Below, in pieces: positions 1 through 9,198 of a DNA stretch of 54,876 nt. The position numbers and the translations under genes were made by a program. The DNA comes from Bordetella parapertussis (GTDB lineage Bacteria > Pseudomonadota > Gammaproteobacteria > Burkholderiales > SG8-41). A model generated the notes under the pieces. It did no database searches and was not told the DNA's origin. It worked only from the letters and a program-made list of their open reading frames with translations. Within the stretch, counting starts at the first letter, position 1, and each line of letters starts with the position of its first letter. The stretch spans positions 1 to 54,876 of the forward strand of contig CAMDSO010000010.1 in assembly GCA_945906935.1 (NCBI GenBank), given 5' to 3'.

Positions 1-926
1 ATCTTGCCGGCAATGAAATCGTTATCCACCGTTTGCGCCACCGTCGTCAGCGCCTGCACCACCGGCACACCACTGCTGCTGGCCATGGCAAAACTACGTG
101 CAAAGCGTGACAGGGTTGCCTTGGTAATGATTTCACCGGCAATCGGAAATTTGAGCTTGAGTTCATCCCATTTCAATTTGCCGGCCGCCGTACGGCTCCA
201 GCTATAAAACGAAAAATAGGCAGCCACTGCGCCGACCAACAGTGCCGGCCACCAGGCCACCATGAAATCAGAGAAGCCGATCAGTATGCGCGTCATCAAC
301 GGCAACTGAACCTTCATTCCGGCATAAACCTTGGCAAAGGCCGGAATCACAAACAGGTTGATGACGACGATCGCTACCGCCATCGTGGCGATGACAAAGC
401 TCGGGTAACGCACCGCCGACTTCACCTGATTACGCATGAATTCCTCGAACTCGAGGTGGTGGAACATGCGCAGAAACACATCCTCGAGCTGGCCGGTCAT
501 TTCACCGACACGGATCATGTTGATGTAAAACGGCGTAAACACATCGGGCCGGCGCGCCAGTGAAGGCGACAATTCACGACCGGTGTCGAGACTGTCACGG
601 ATGCCTTTAATCACCTCGCCAAATGATTTATTGACGGTGGATTCCTGCAAGCCGGCAAGTGCACGCATGATCGGCACCCCCGCCTTCAGCAGCGTATACA
701 TTTGGCGGCTAAAGAGCATCAAATCCTGTTGCGTGATTTTTTCCCGCGTCAGGTTCTCGAGAAAACTCCCGCTGGAAGCGCTCGGCGCACTGGTCGGCTT
801 GATTTCGATCGGTGTGATGCCCATGGCAAACAACTGCGATGCCGCGGCACCGCTGTCAGCGCCCTCCAGCACGCCTTGCACCATCTCCCCGCCCGCATTG
901 CGGGCCTTATAAGCAAAATGGGCCAC
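1..926 (-). CDS. mshG: Type II secretion/type IV pilus inner-membrane platform protein (GspF/PilC/MshG family), partial
   Basis: The gene reads from a GTG at 926-924, beginning (M)AHFAYKARNAGGEMVQG, and stays open to the window edge, giving 308 codons; the C-terminal part is missing. The start is typical of GspF/PilC proteins. The first cytoplasmic domain contains FSRQMYTLLKAGVPIMRAL and is followed by hydrophobic segments (VAIVVINLFVIPAF; ILIGFSDFMVAWWPALLVGAV). Family members are polytopic membrane proteins that couple the assembly ATPase to pilus or pseudopilus growth. It lies 5 bp downstream of the ATPase gene on the same strand and is surely co-transcribed with it. I prefer MshG to PilC because the neighbour has an MshE-type N-terminus. 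GspF is also possible. Confidence 0.88.
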   Translation of the reverse strand, partial: MAHFAYKARNAGGEMVQGVLEGADSGAAASQLFAMGITPIEIKPTSAPSASSGSFLENLTREKITQQDLMLFSRQMYTLLKAGVPIMRALAGLQESTVNKSFGEVIKGIRDSLDTGRELSPSLARRPDVFTPFYINMIRVGEMTGQLEDVFLRMFHHLEFEEFMRNQVKSAVRYPSFVIATMAVAIVVINLFVIPAFAKVYAGMKVQLPLMTRILIGFSDFMVAWWPALLVGAVAAYFSFYSWSRTAAGKLKWDELKLKFPIAGEIITKATLSRFARSFAMASSSGVPVVQALTTVAQTVDNDFIAGK

Positions 927-931
927 TGGGG

Positions 932-2638
932 TTACACGTCGTCAAACTGATTGCTGATACGCAGCGCTTCATCCACCGTGGTCTTGCCCTCAACCACCAG
1001 TTGTGCAGCGTGCGCGCGCAGCGTGTTGCCCTGCATCTCGCGCGTAGCGACCTCGAGGAACTTCGCCGGATCATCCTGATTGGCGGCCTCGACCACGGCC
1101 TTGGTCATTTCCAGCATTTCGTACACGCCGGTACGGCCGAGATAGCCGGTGCCGTTGCAATTCGAACAGCCCTTGCCCTTGAAATAACGATGATCGTCAA
1201 CCTTGGCACCGATTTCCTGCGCCAGCCATTCGTGCTCGCCCGGCAGCAGCGTATAGGGGCCAGTGCAGCTCTCACAGATGAGACGCACCAGACGCTGCGC
1301 CAGCACCATCTGCAACGACAGCGCCACCATGTAACGCGGCGCGCCCATGTCGAGCAGACGGATCGGTGTGGTCATCGCGTCATTTGTATGCAGTGTGGAG
1401 AGCACCATGTGACCGGTCATTGCCGCGCGCAAGCCGGTTTCCACGGTTTCCTGATCGCGCATTTCGCCGACCAGAATCACGTCAGGGTCTTGACGCAGGG
1501 CGGAACGCAACACCCGCGCAAACGTCAGATCAATCTTGTCGTGCACCTGCACCTGATTAATGCCAGGCAGACGATATTCGACCGGGTCTTCCACCGTGAT
1601 GATCTTGCGCTCGGGTGTGTTGAGCTTGGCGAGCGAGGCATACAGCGTGGTGGTCTTGCCGCTACCCGTCGGCCCGGTCACCAGCATCATGCCGCTCGGG
1701 CGCTGCAACACCGCCTGCACGCGCTCGAGGATATGCGGCGGCATACCGATACGGTCAAGCGTCAATATGCCGCTGCCCTGATTGAGCAAACGCATGACGA
1801 CCGATTCGCCGTATTGAGTGGGCATGGTCGACAAACGCACATCAACCATCGACGTACGGATCTTGACGTTAAAACGGCCGTCTTGCGGCAGGCGTTTTTC
1901 TGAAATATCGAGACCCGACATCAGCTTCAAACGCAACACCAGCGCCGAGGCGATCTTCGGGTCGGCCTCCGTTTGCAAATGCAACAGACCGTCGATACGG
2001 AAACGGATGACCAGCTTTTTTTCCTGCGGCTCGATGTGGATGTCCGAGGCGCGCACCTGGGTGGCATCTTCAAACACCGACTGCAACAGCTTGACCACCG
2101 GCGCTTCTTCCAGCCCCGGTGTAATCGACAAGGCGCCAAAATCAACCGCGTCATCGCCCAACTCAGCCTGCAGTTCCTGCGCAAGGCCGGTAATTTCACT
2201 GGTGCGGCGGTAAACCCGGTCGATGACCCCGAGCAACTGCGTTTCGGTAACGACGGCAATTTCAATGTCGTGTTTGACGATGCGCGCAATCTCGTCATAC
2301 GCGTTGAGATCGGTCGGATCGGCCATGCCGATCTTCAGCGCCTTCGGGTTGTCTTCGAGAACAATCGCGCGAAAACGCCGCGCCTGGGTCTCGGGCAGCT
2401 TCTGCACCACCTCGGGCTTGATGTTGTAGTACTTGAGATTGATGTAAGGAATCTGCAGCTGCTTGGCCAGCGCTTCAGAAATTTCCTCTTCGGTGACATA
2501 GCCCTGCTCGATAAACACGCGACCGAGTTTGCGGCCGCTACGCTTTTGTTCATCGAGCGCGAGCTTGAGCTGTTCGGGCGTCAGCAGTTTTTGCTGAACA
2601 AGAATTTCGCCGAGGCGAACTTTTTCAGGGCGGGCCAT
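932..2638 (-). CDS. mshE: MSHA-type pilus assembly ATPase (GspE/PilB superfamily)
   Basis: A 568-residue AAA-type traffic ATPase that powers pilus assembly at the cytoplasmic face of the inner membrane. Residues 1-70 form one MshEN domain (LGEILVQQKLLTPEQLKLAL, then GRKLGRVFIEQGYVTEEEI), a cyclic-di-GMP-binding fold in MshE relatives. Further on are the Walker A motif TGPTGSGKTTTLYASL, the Asp box ITVEDPVEYRLPGINQVQV, the Walker B region DPDVILVGEMRD and a His box. A four-cysteine zinc element (CESC ... CSNC) sits about 100 residues from the end, as in extension rather than retraction ATPases. The protein starts MARPEKVRLGEI. mshG follows 5 bp downstream. The ATPase function is certain. The pilus type is inferred from the N-terminal domain; c-di-GMP binding is a family property, not shown here. 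Confidence 0.93.
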   Translation of the reverse strand: MARPEKVRLGEILVQQKLLTPEQLKLALDEQKRSGRKLGRVFIEQGYVTEEEISEALAKQLQIPYINLKYYNIKPEVVQKLPETQARRFRAIVLEDNPKALKIGMADPTDLNAYDEIARIVKHDIEIAVVTETQLLGVIDRVYRRTSEITGLAQELQAELGDDAVDFGALSITPGLEEAPVVKLLQSVFEDATQVRASDIHIEPQEKKLVIRFRIDGLLHLQTEADPKIASALVLRLKLMSGLDISEKRLPQDGRFNVKIRTSMVDVRLSTMPTQYGESVVMRLLNQGSGILTLDRIGMPPHILERVQAVLQRPSGMMLVTGPTGSGKTTTLYASLAKLNTPERKIITVEDPVEYRLPGINQVQVHDKIDLTFARVLRSALRQDPDVILVGEMRDQETVETGLRAAMTGHMVLSTLHTNDAMTTPIRLLDMGAPRYMVALSLQMVLAQRLVRLICESCTGPYTLLPGEHEWLAQEIGAKVDDHRYFKGKGCSNCNGTGYLGRTGVYEMLEMTKAVVEAANQDDPAKFLEVATREMQGNTLRAHAAQLVVEGKTTVDEALRISNQFDDV

Positions 2639-2933
2639 GCGTGGTCAATCCAATCGGGCAATCGGGCAATCGAGTTTAATCTCGTAAAACAGTCACGACA
2701 CACACCACTTTATGCAATGGGGGCAGCAAGTTAGCGTGTTTTGAAGCAACTAACAAGCAACGATGATGGTTTATCACCTGACCTAACGGCACAATTCAGG
2801 CTTGGCTTGAATGCAAAACCTGTGCCAGCACAAGTCAGGGCGTGCACACGCGAACGCAAGCGCAAGCGTCGTGACGCGCTGACCAAACCCTGTCAACCTT
2901 GCCGACATTGCGACAATCACCCCTGCCAAACAG
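2639..2933. other. Divergent intergenic region between mshE and trmL
   Basis: These 295 bases separate the start codons of mshE (minus) and trmL (plus), so both promoters should lie here. No strong sigma-70 pair stands out. Near mshE, an 8-base unit (aatcgggc) is repeated back to back around 2652-2671. No RNA gene was recognised. Confidence 0.5.
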
Positions 2934-3407
2934 ATGTTTGAAATCGTTCTCTACCAACCGGAAATCCCGCCCAACACCGGCAACATCATGCGCATCTGCG
3001 CCAATGCCGGCTGCCGTTTGCATTTGGTCCGGCCGCTGGGGTTTTCGATCAGCGACCGCCAGCTTGAGCGTGCCGGCATGGACTACCGCGAGCGCGCCGC
3101 GGTCGTGCTGCACGATGACTGGAACGCCTGCCGCAGCGCGCTCGGCAGCGCGCGCCAGTTCGCCATCACCACGCGCGGCTCTGCGCGTTACGACCAGACG
3201 CGTTTTGAGCCGGGCGACGCCTTTATCTTCGGCCCCGAAACACGCGGCCTGCCCGACGAAATGCTGGCAACCTTTACCGCCAGCAAACGCCTGCGCATTC
3301 CGATGGCGGCGCAAAGCCGCAGCTTGAATCTGGCCAATTCGGTCGCCGTCATCACCTTCGAAGCGTGGCGGCAATGCGGTTTCAGCGGTGCCGCAGAAAC
3401 AGCTTAA
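2934..3407 (+). CDS. trmL: tRNA (cytidine(34)-2'-O)-methyltransferase
   Basis: A 157-residue SPOUT-class methyltransferase, the usual length for TrmL/YibK. It 2'-O-methylates the wobble nucleotide of tRNA-Leu isoacceptors with S-adenosylmethionine. The protein starts MFEIVLYQPEIPPNTGNIMR, the family signature. The trefoil-knot cofactor site is visible as FGPETRGLP (about residues 100-108) and IPM ... SLNLANSVAV near the C-terminus. It is a single gene, convergent with gpsA and followed by 268 bases without genes. Confidence 0.95.
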   Translation: MFEIVLYQPEIPPNTGNIMRICANAGCRLHLVRPLGFSISDRQLERAGMDYRERAAVVLHDDWNACRSALGSARQFAITTRGSARYDQTRFEPGDAFIFGPETRGLPDEMLATFTASKRLRIPMAAQSRSLNLANSVAVITFEAWRQCGFSGAAETA

Positions 3408-3508
3408 GCGACCGGTAAAAACGCTTTGATGTAAGCGCATGCTCTGCCGCAATGCAAGCTATTACTTGGATCAATCAAAAGATAACTCCGGCAATCCGCA
3501 ACGCCACT

Positions 3509-3522
3509 CGTGTCGCGACACG
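3509..3522. repeat. Perfect 14-bp palindrome
   Basis: CGTGTCGCGACACG is a perfect inverted repeat in the 268-base gap between the convergent ends of trmL and gpsA. It has no loop and no T-run, so it is not a terminator. It could be a protein-binding site or chance. Nothing else was recognised in the gap (3408-3675). Confidence 0.5.
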
Positions 3523-3675
3523 GCGGTTCGCAGCGCAATCCTGGCGGCCACAATCAATTGGTGACATCGCATGGCGTGGGTCGTAGGTCGCCGGGCGCGA
3601 TGCCGGCACGCAATGACCGGCACAGCAACAAGCCATTTAGGCAATCAGTATCAGCAGGCCATGCGGCCAGTCAGG

Positions 3676-4662
3676 CTAGTACTCGGAAGTCGGATCGCGC
3701 CGTAACAGTTCTTGCACGGCGTCACGCGCCGCCACCTCGCCATCGAGCACACGGCACACTGCGCGCGTGATCGGCATTTCGATGCCCAGCGCGGTGGCCA
3801 GCCGGCTCACCTCACGCGCCGTGTTGACCCCTTCGGCCACGTGCCCGAGTTCGCGCAAAACCTCGTCAAGCCGGCGCGCCTGCGCAAGCTTCAGCCCAAC
3901 ATTGCGATTGCGCGAAAGGTCGCCGGTGCAAGTCAGTATCAAATCACCGACGCCGGTCAACCCCATAAAGGTTTCAAGCCGTCCGCCGAGCTTTAAACCC
4001 AGCCGGGTGATTTCCGCCAGCCCGCGCGTCACCAGCGCGGCACGCGCATTGGCGCCCAGACCCAGCCCGTCACTGATGCCGGAGGCGATCGCCATCACAT
4101 TTTTTACCGCACCCGCCACTTCAACGCCGGCTACGTCATCGCTGGAATAAATCCGCAGCGCGGGCGCATGCAGTTCGCGCGCCATGCGCCGGGCGAAATC
4201 AGCATTGCCGCTGGCGAGCGTCAGTGCAGTTGGCAAACCGCGCGCGACTTCCTGCGCAAAACTGGGCCCCGACAAAGCGCCGCGCAGCATCGTCGCCGGC
4301 AATTCGGCAGCGGCAATTTCATTGGGCAGTTGCGCCGTTTCACTTTCAAAACCTTTGCACAACCAAAGCACCGGCGCACCATGACCAACACTGAGAATGT
4401 TCCGCAGGGTGGGACGCAAACCGGCCGTTGGTGTCGCCACCAGCGCCAGCTCGCAACCGGCCAGCGCCTCAGCGAGCTGCGCGGTGATCTTGAGCGATGC
4501 AGGAAATGCAATGTCGGGCAGATAACGTGCATTGACACGCTGCGCCTGCATGGCATCGGCGAGTGCCGCCTCACGTGCCCACAATGTGACCGCGTGGCGC
4601 GCCGCCAGACTGATACTGATCGCCGTGCCCCAGGCGCCGGCGCCGAGCACCGCAAGCCTCAT
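3676..4662 (-). CDS. gpsA: NAD(P)-dependent glycerol-3-phosphate dehydrogenase
   Basis: A 328-residue cytoplasmic enzyme that reduces dihydroxyacetone phosphate to sn-glycerol-3-phosphate for phospholipid synthesis. The Rossmann motif [15 protein letters not shown] is at the N-terminus. [15 protein letters not shown] and [21 protein letters not shown] (catalytic Lys) are in the expected places. An in-frame ATG 66 bases upstream would add 22 residues before the Rossmann strand. I use the ATG at 4662 because it overlaps the stop of the SH3 gene (ATGA), an arrangement that suggests translational coupling. It is the last gene of the rhodanese-grxC-secB-SH3-gpsA operon, and the secB-gpsA link is common in proteobacteria. 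Confidence 0.95.
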   Translation of the reverse strand: MRLAVLGAGAWGTAISISLAARHAVTLWAREAALADAMQAQRVNARYLPDIAFPASLKITAQLAEALAGCELALVATPTAGLRPTLRNILSVGHGAPVLWLCKGFESETAQLPNEIAAAELPATMLRGALSGPSFAQEVARGLPTALTLASGNADFARRMARELHAPALRIYSSDDVAGVEVAGAVKNVMAIASGISDGLGLGANARAALVTRGLAEITRLGLKLGGRLETFMGLTGVGDLILTCTGDLSRNRNVGLKLAQARRLDEVLRELGHVAEGVNTAREVSRLATALGIEMPITRAVCRVLDGEVAARDAVQELLRRDPTSEY

Positions 4663-5102
4663 AAGCCCCAGACCTGCGTCGCGCGGAGATAACCGCCTTG
4701 CCCGTCGCGATGGGTGACGCGCACCCAAACCCCATCACCCAGTTCGACGAGGTCGAGCAATACATTTTGCTCGACCTGAAACACCAGAGGCGCGCTGTCG
4801 GACGCGGTCTGGCGCACATCGGCCAGACGCGCTTTGACGATCAGCGTCCGCCGTTCGGTAAGATTTTTGCCTTCGATCCAGGCCAACCCGCCACTGACGT
4901 CGCGAACCTTGTACCAGCCCTCGAGAGTAACGATGATTTCGACCGGATAACCGCTGCCGACGACGTGTGTTTTTTTGGCCTTGAGCGACGGCCCATCAAA
5001 CAACACCGAGGCATGCTCGCCGACGGCACGAAAGTCGGCGGCCTGCGCCGCAGCCGCCAGACACAGCATGCCGCACAAACACAGGCGCGCGGCATGCTTC
5101 AC
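4659..5102 (-). CDS. Exported SH3-domain protein
   Basis: A 147-residue protein from a GTG start ([13 protein letters not shown]...). A signal peptide ([17 protein letters not shown]) is followed by a bacterial SH3-like domain: [20 protein letters not shown], then [20 protein letters not shown] and [20 protein letters not shown], matching the SH3_4/SH3_3 pattern of two small repeats. It is probably periplasmic and may bind peptidoglycan or a protein partner; no enzymatic motif is seen. A longer frame to 5219 runs into secB and lacks signal-peptide character, so the GTG just after the secB stop (4-base gap) is preferred. The stop overlaps the gpsA ATG. The function is inferred only from the fold. 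Confidence 0.82.
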   Translation of the reverse strand: MKHAARLCLCGMLCLAAAAQAADFRAVGEHASVLFDGPSLKAKKTHVVGSGYPVEIIVTLEGWYKVRDVSGGLAWIEGKNLTERRTLIVKARLADVRQTASDSAPLVFQVEQNVLLDLVELGDGVWVRVTHRDGQGGYLRATQVWGL

Positions 5103-5106
5103 GGCA

Positions 5107-5571
5107 TTAGTTGGGCTTGCCACCCGCCCCCTGCGCCGCCAGCATCTGCTGTTCGAGCTGCTGTTGATAAATGGTCTCAAACGACATCGGCGCCAGTACC
5201 ACGGGCGGAAAGCCCGCACGCGAGGTCACGGTGGAAATCGTTTCGCGAACATAGGGAAACAAGGTGTTCGGGCAGGCGATACCGAGTAACGGCCCCATAT
5301 CCTGCGGCGGCACGTTGCGGATTTGAAACAGGCCGGCCTGCGCAGCCTCGACCAGAAACATCACCTTGTCGCCGGTCTTGGCGGTGAGCGTCACTTTCAA
5401 CACCACCTCAAACATGCCCTGCTGCACCTCGCGCGCTTCGCTGTTGATCTCGACGCCGACCTCGGGTGCGGTACGCTCGGCAAACACCTCCGGCGCATTG
5501 GGTACCTCGACCGAGAGGTCTTTCAGATAAATCTTTTCGATGGCAAATATCGGTTGCAGCGCTTCACTCAT
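5107..5571 (-). CDS. secB: Protein-export chaperone SecB
   Basis: A 154-residue cytosolic homotetrameric chaperone that keeps preproteins unfolded and passes them to SecA. Family landmarks are FAIEKIYLKDLSVEVPNAP at the N-terminus, then GMFEVVLKVTLTAKTGDKV, then IACPNTLFPYVRETISTVTSRAGFPPVVLAPMSF. The length matches E. coli SecB (155). It sits between grxC (27-base gap) and the SH3 gene (4-base gap). grxC-secB-gpsA is a classic proteobacterial cluster. Confidence 0.97.
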   Translation of the reverse strand: MSEALQPIFAIEKIYLKDLSVEVPNAPEVFAERTAPEVGVEINSEAREVQQGMFEVVLKVTLTAKTGDKVMFLVEAAQAGLFQIRNVPPQDMGPLLGIACPNTLFPYVRETISTVTSRAGFPPVVLAPMSFETIYQQQLEQQMLAAQGAGGKPN

Positions 5572-5598
5572 GTGTTTTCCAAACGGTATTGCGCGAGA

Positions 5599-5853
5599 TC
5601 AGCTGCGCAGCAATTCATCCAGCTTGCCGGCCTGATCAAGAGCGGCAAGATCGTCGTATCCGCCGACGTGCGTTTCGCCGACAAAAATCTGCGGCACAGA
5701 GCGGCGTCCTGTGAGCTGCATCATCTCGCCGCGTTTTTCGGTATCCAGATCGATGCGGATTTTTTCAATCGCCACGCCTTTGGACGCCAGCAGTTTCTCG
5801 GCCATCACACAATAAGGGCATACACCCGTGCTGTACATGCGAACTGTCGCCAT
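5599..5853 (-). CDS. grxC: Glutaredoxin 3
   Basis: An 84-residue dithiol glutaredoxin with the CPYC active site (residues 12-15), the cis-proline loop SVPQIF and the GGYDDL glutathione-binding motif. It reduces protein or glutathione mixed disulfides in the cytosol. Its ATG directly abuts the stop of the rhodanese gene with no base between, so the two are translationally linked. Confidence 0.96.
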   Translation of the reverse strand: MATVRMYSTGVCPYCVMAEKLLASKGVAIEKIRIDLDTEKRGEMMQLTGRRSVPQIFVGETHVGGYDDLAALDQAGKLDELLRS

Positions 5854-6288
5854 TTATTTCTCCACCGGCAGGCTGGCTTCCGCCCACCCGCTCATACCCC
5901 CACGCAACGCGAACACTTCCTTGAAACCGGCCTTTGTCAACGTTGCACAAACCTTGCCCGCCACACTAGGGGCGCAGTTGATGAGCAAGGGACGCGCTTT
6001 GAATTTTTCCAGCTCGCCCAGACGCGTGGCAAGCTCTGCCATCGGCAGATGACGTGAATTGGGCAGACGACCGGCGGCATACGCCGCCTTGTCGCGCACG
6101 TCGATCACCAGTGCATCGCGGCGGTTGATCAGATTGACCGCTTCAAAAGGACCGACCTGCGGCGCCGCGCCGCCGGCGAGACGGCCGAACAAGGGCCACA
6201 TCAGCATGCAGCCGGTGACCACCGCGGTGCCAAACAACGCCATGTTGAAGGGGCTTTTTTGCAGAAAAACGAAAAAGGATGCGTCCAA
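5854..6288 (-). CDS. Membrane-anchored rhodanese-like protein (YibN type)
   Basis: A 144-residue protein with one N-terminal membrane helix (FNMALFGTAVVTGCMLMWPLF) and a rhodanese domain (RRDALVIDVRDKAAYAAGRLPNSRHLP ... LRGGMSGWAEA). The frame extends to an ATG at 6390, but I choose the TTG at 6288 because AAAGGA lies about 6 bases upstream and the protein then begins (M)DASFFVFLQKSPF, as in YibN relatives. The loop where rhodaneses carry Cys-x5-Arg reads CAPSVAGKVC: a cysteine is present but the usual Arg/Ser pattern is not. First gene of the grxC-secB-gpsA operon. Sulfur transfer or envelope redox balance is plausible; the substrate is unknown. Confidence 0.85.
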   Translation of the reverse strand: MDASFFVFLQKSPFNMALFGTAVVTGCMLMWPLFGRLAGGAAPQVGPFEAVNLINRRDALVIDVRDKAAYAAGRLPNSRHLPMAELATRLGELEKFKARPLLINCAPSVAGKVCATLTKAGFKEVFALRGGMSGWAEASLPVEK

Positions 6289-6441
6289 CTTTTTTCCTTT
6301 GGCATGCACAGCATGCAGAAGCGTGGATTTTAGCAACACCGGATGGCGCGGGCAAAACAACTCTCGGCCGGCCGCGCTGAAATCTGACAAATGGGCTTAA
6401 AATGAGTAACGCCTTTCCACCTTGAAGAACACTGATAAATC

Positions 6442-7980
6442 ATGCCCGTAACGCCCGTATTGCTGATCATACTCGACGGCTTCGGCCATCGCGAGGAATG
6501 CGATAACAACGCCATCTGTCAGGCGCGCAAACCGCATTGGAATTTTTTCTGGAACCGCTTTCCGCACACCACCATCGACGCCTCGGAACAATGGGTCGGG
6601 CTGCCGGCGGCGCAAATGGGCAATTCCGAGGTCGGCCACCTTAATATCGGTTCGGGGCGCGTCGTCTATCAGGATCTCACGCGTATCGAGGCGGCGATCG
6701 CCAGCGGCGAATTCGCCACCAACGCGGTACTCGGCACAGCCGTGGAAACGGCGCGCAGCAAAGGCGCCACGCTGCATATCATGGGTCTCTTGTCACCCGG
6801 CGGCGTACACAGCCAGGAAACGCAGATTGCGGCGATGCTCGAAATGGCGGTCAAGGGCGGCGTTGGCGACGTCTGCTTACACGCCTTTCTCGATGGCCGC
6901 GACACCCCGCCGAAAAGTGCGGAAGCCTCGCTGCTGCGGCTGCAAAACAAATGCGCAGAGCTCAAGGGCGGGCGTATCGCTTCGGTGGTCGGACGCTATT
7001 ATGCGATGGATCGCGACCAGCGCTGGGAGCGCGTGCAGGAAGCCTATGACCTGTTGACCACCGGCAAGGCCGCTTATCAGGCCGCCAGCGCCGTCGAAGC
7101 CTTGCACAACGCCTACGCACGCGGCGAAAACGACGAATTCGTCAAGGCCACGGCGATCGTGCCGGCAGGTGCCGCAGCGGCGTCGATGAAAGACGGCGAC
7201 GTCTGTGTCTTTATGAATTTCCGCGCCGACCGCGCACGTCAGATGACACGTGCATTAACCGACCCGGCTTTCAGCGGCTTTACGCGTGAGCGCATGCCGC
7301 AACTCGGCTATTACTGCACCCTCACCAGCTACGGCGAGGAATTCAAACTGCCGGCCGCCTTCGCGCCGCAAAGTGTCGCCAACGGGTTTGGCGAATACAT
7401 CGCGCAGCAGGGTCTCAAACAACTGCGCATCGCTGAAACCGAGAAGTATGCGCACGTGACCTACTTCTTCAACGGCGGTGTTGAAACGGCGTTTCCCGGT
7501 GAAGACCGCGTGCTGGTGCCCTCGCCCAAGGTCGCCACCTACGACCTCAAGCCGGAGATGAGCGCCTACGAAGTGACCGACAAACTGGTCGCCGCCATCG
7601 AGGCCAAAAAATACGACGCTATCGTCTGTAATTTCGCCAACAGCGACATGGTCGGGCACACCGGTATTTTGTCGGCGGCAACCCGCGCCATCGAAGTGAT
7701 CGACGAATGTCTCGGTCGCGTCATCCAGGCCATGCAGGCAGCCGGCGGCGAAGTGCTGATCACCGCCGACCACGGCAACGCTGAAACCATGCTCGACGAA
7801 ATCAACCACCAGCCGCACACGGCGCACACGCTGAATCTGGTGCCGGCGCTCTACATCGGGCGCAAGGCCAGCATGGCCGACGGCGGCGCGCTGCGCGACG
7901 TCGCGCCGACGCTGCTCAAAATGATGGGCCTGCCGCAGCCCCCGGAAATGACCGGCAGACCGCTGATTGAATTTGTTTAG
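6442..7980 (+). CDS. gpmI: 2,3-bisphosphoglycerate-independent phosphoglycerate mutase
   Basis: A 512-residue glycolytic/gluconeogenic enzyme that interconverts 3- and 2-phosphoglycerate using two Mn ions and a phosphoserine intermediate. The metal and nucleophile motifs are intact: LLIILDGFG, QMGNSEVGHLNIGSGR (catalytic Ser), FLDGRDTPPKSA, NFRADRARQMT, NFANSDMVGHTG and TADHGNAETM. The length is standard. The 3' end overlaps envC by 14 bases, and gpmI-envC-ctpA is a conserved proteobacterial run. Confidence 0.97.
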   Translation: MPVTPVLLIILDGFGHREECDNNAICQARKPHWNFFWNRFPHTTIDASEQWVGLPAAQMGNSEVGHLNIGSGRVVYQDLTRIEAAIASGEFATNAVLGTAVETARSKGATLHIMGLLSPGGVHSQETQIAAMLEMAVKGGVGDVCLHAFLDGRDTPPKSAEASLLRLQNKCAELKGGRIASVVGRYYAMDRDQRWERVQEAYDLLTTGKAAYQAASAVEALHNAYARGENDEFVKATAIVPAGAAAASMKDGDVCVFMNFRADRARQMTRALTDPAFSGFTRERMPQLGYYCTLTSYGEEFKLPAAFAPQSVANGFGEYIAQQGLKQLRIAETEKYAHVTYFFNGGVETAFPGEDRVLVPSPKVATYDLKPEMSAYEVTDKLVAAIEAKKYDAIVCNFANSDMVGHTGILSAATRAIEVIDECLGRVIQAMQAAGGEVLITADHGNAETMLDEINHQPHTAHTLNLVPALYIGRKASMADGGALRDVAPTLLKMMGLPQPPEMTGRPLIEFV

Positions 7981-9148
7981 CCGCGTCCGCGCCCTGCTGA
8001 TCGCGGCGACGCTGTGCGTAGCCGGCGCTGCCGCGGCCGCCACCGCGCCGCCCAAGGAAGAACTGTCACAGTTGCGTGGCCGCATTGAGGCCATGCAAAA
8101 ACGTCTCGCCGCCGCCGAAGGGGCGCACAGCGAGGCGGCCGACGGACTGCGCGATTCGGAACGGGCGATTTCAGAATCCAACCGCTCACTGCGCGACCTG
8201 GCCGCCAAACAGCGGGCGATCCAGGCGTATCTCATCGATCTGCAGCAACAGGAAATGCGCGCCGGCAATGACATCGAATCCCAGCAACGGCTGCTGACGC
8301 GGCAGCTCTATCAGCAATACCTCGGCAACCAGCCCGACGCTGTGAAACTGCTGCTGAACCGGGAAGACCCCAACCGCATCGCGCGCGACCTGCACTATCT
8401 GACCTATCTCGCGCGCATGCGTGCCGAGCAGATCCGCACCCTGCGTGCGAGCATCCGGCAGCTTGACAATCTCGAGGAAGAGACCAAACAGCAAAGTGAA
8501 GCGCTGGCCGCCGTGCAGACTGAACAACAGGCGCAACGCGAAAAAATCGAACGCGAAAAGCAGACGCGGCGCGATGTGCTGCAGAAAGTCGCGCGCCAGA
8601 TCGAAAGCCAGCGGCACGAGATCAGCAAGCTCAAACGCGACGAACAACGTCTGGCCCGGCTGGTCGAACAGATCAAGCAGATGATCGCACGTTCACGCGC
8701 CGAGACGCCGCGCAACGACCGTGTGCCGGATAGTTCGACCGACGGTAGCGCCTTCGCCGAATTAAAGGGCAAATTAAATTTACCAGCGCGCGGGGAACTA
8801 AAGGGACGCTTTGGCAGCCCAAGAGCGGACGGCGGACTCTCCTGGAGAGGCGTTTTCATTGCCAGCCAGCCGAACCAGGAAGTGCGCGCGATCGCTGCAG
8901 GACGCGTGGTCTTCGCCGACTGGTTGCGGGGCTTTGGTAATCTGCTCATCATCGACCATGGCGGCGGCTATATGAGCCTCTACGGCAATAACGAGTCGCT
9001 ATTCAAACAGGTTGGCCAAGCGGCGAGGGGCGGTGAGACGATCGCCGCCGTCGGTAACAGCGGCGGCAACACGGATTACGGTTTATACTTTGAAATGCGT
9101 CATCAGGGCAAAGCTTTCGACCCGTTGTCATGGGTCCATCTGAAGTGA
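7967..9148 (+). CDS. envC: Murein hydrolase activator EnvC (degenerate LytM/M23 factor)
   Basis: A 393-residue exported protein: signal peptide (ALLIAATLCVAGAAAAATA), a long coiled coil at about residues 30-255 rich in Gln, Glu, Arg and Lys, then a C-terminal LytM domain. EnvC is recruited to the septum by FtsEX and activates the amidases AmiA/AmiB for daughter-cell separation. The M23 metal ligands are lost: the usual HxxxD region reads GLSWRGVFI, and the usual HxH strand reads GLYFEMRH. This agrees with an activator rather than a peptidase, as in E. coli EnvC. It overlaps the end of gpmI and is followed 50 bp later by ctpA. Confidence 0.93.
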   Translation: MNLFSRVRALLIAATLCVAGAAAAATAPPKEELSQLRGRIEAMQKRLAAAEGAHSEAADGLRDSERAISESNRSLRDLAAKQRAIQAYLIDLQQQEMRAGNDIESQQRLLTRQLYQQYLGNQPDAVKLLLNREDPNRIARDLHYLTYLARMRAEQIRTLRASIRQLDNLEEETKQQSEALAAVQTEQQAQREKIEREKQTRRDVLQKVARQIESQRHEISKLKRDEQRLARLVEQIKQMIARSRAETPRNDRVPDSSTDGSAFAELKGKLNLPARGELKGRFGSPRADGGLSWRGVFIASQPNQEVRAIAAGRVVFADWLRGFGNLLIIDHGGGYMSLYGNNESLFKQVGQAARGGETIAAVGNSGGNTDYGLYFEMRHQGKAFDPLSWVHLK

Positions 9149-9198
9149 ATCTGCAGTAAAACCGCACCAAACTTGAAGCGACCTTGGAGCCATAGGCC

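Noticed and set aside
19-28. DnaA-box-like TTATCCAC
   Set aside because: A single copy inside mshG, with no cluster, no A/T-rich region and no dnaA or dnaN nearby.
839-1903. Plus-strand open frame of 354 codons
   Set aside because: It is antisense to mshE and is His/Arg-rich with no motifs.
7255-8274. Minus-strand open frame of 339 codons
   Set aside because: It is antisense to gpmI and envC and shows no domain or start signal.
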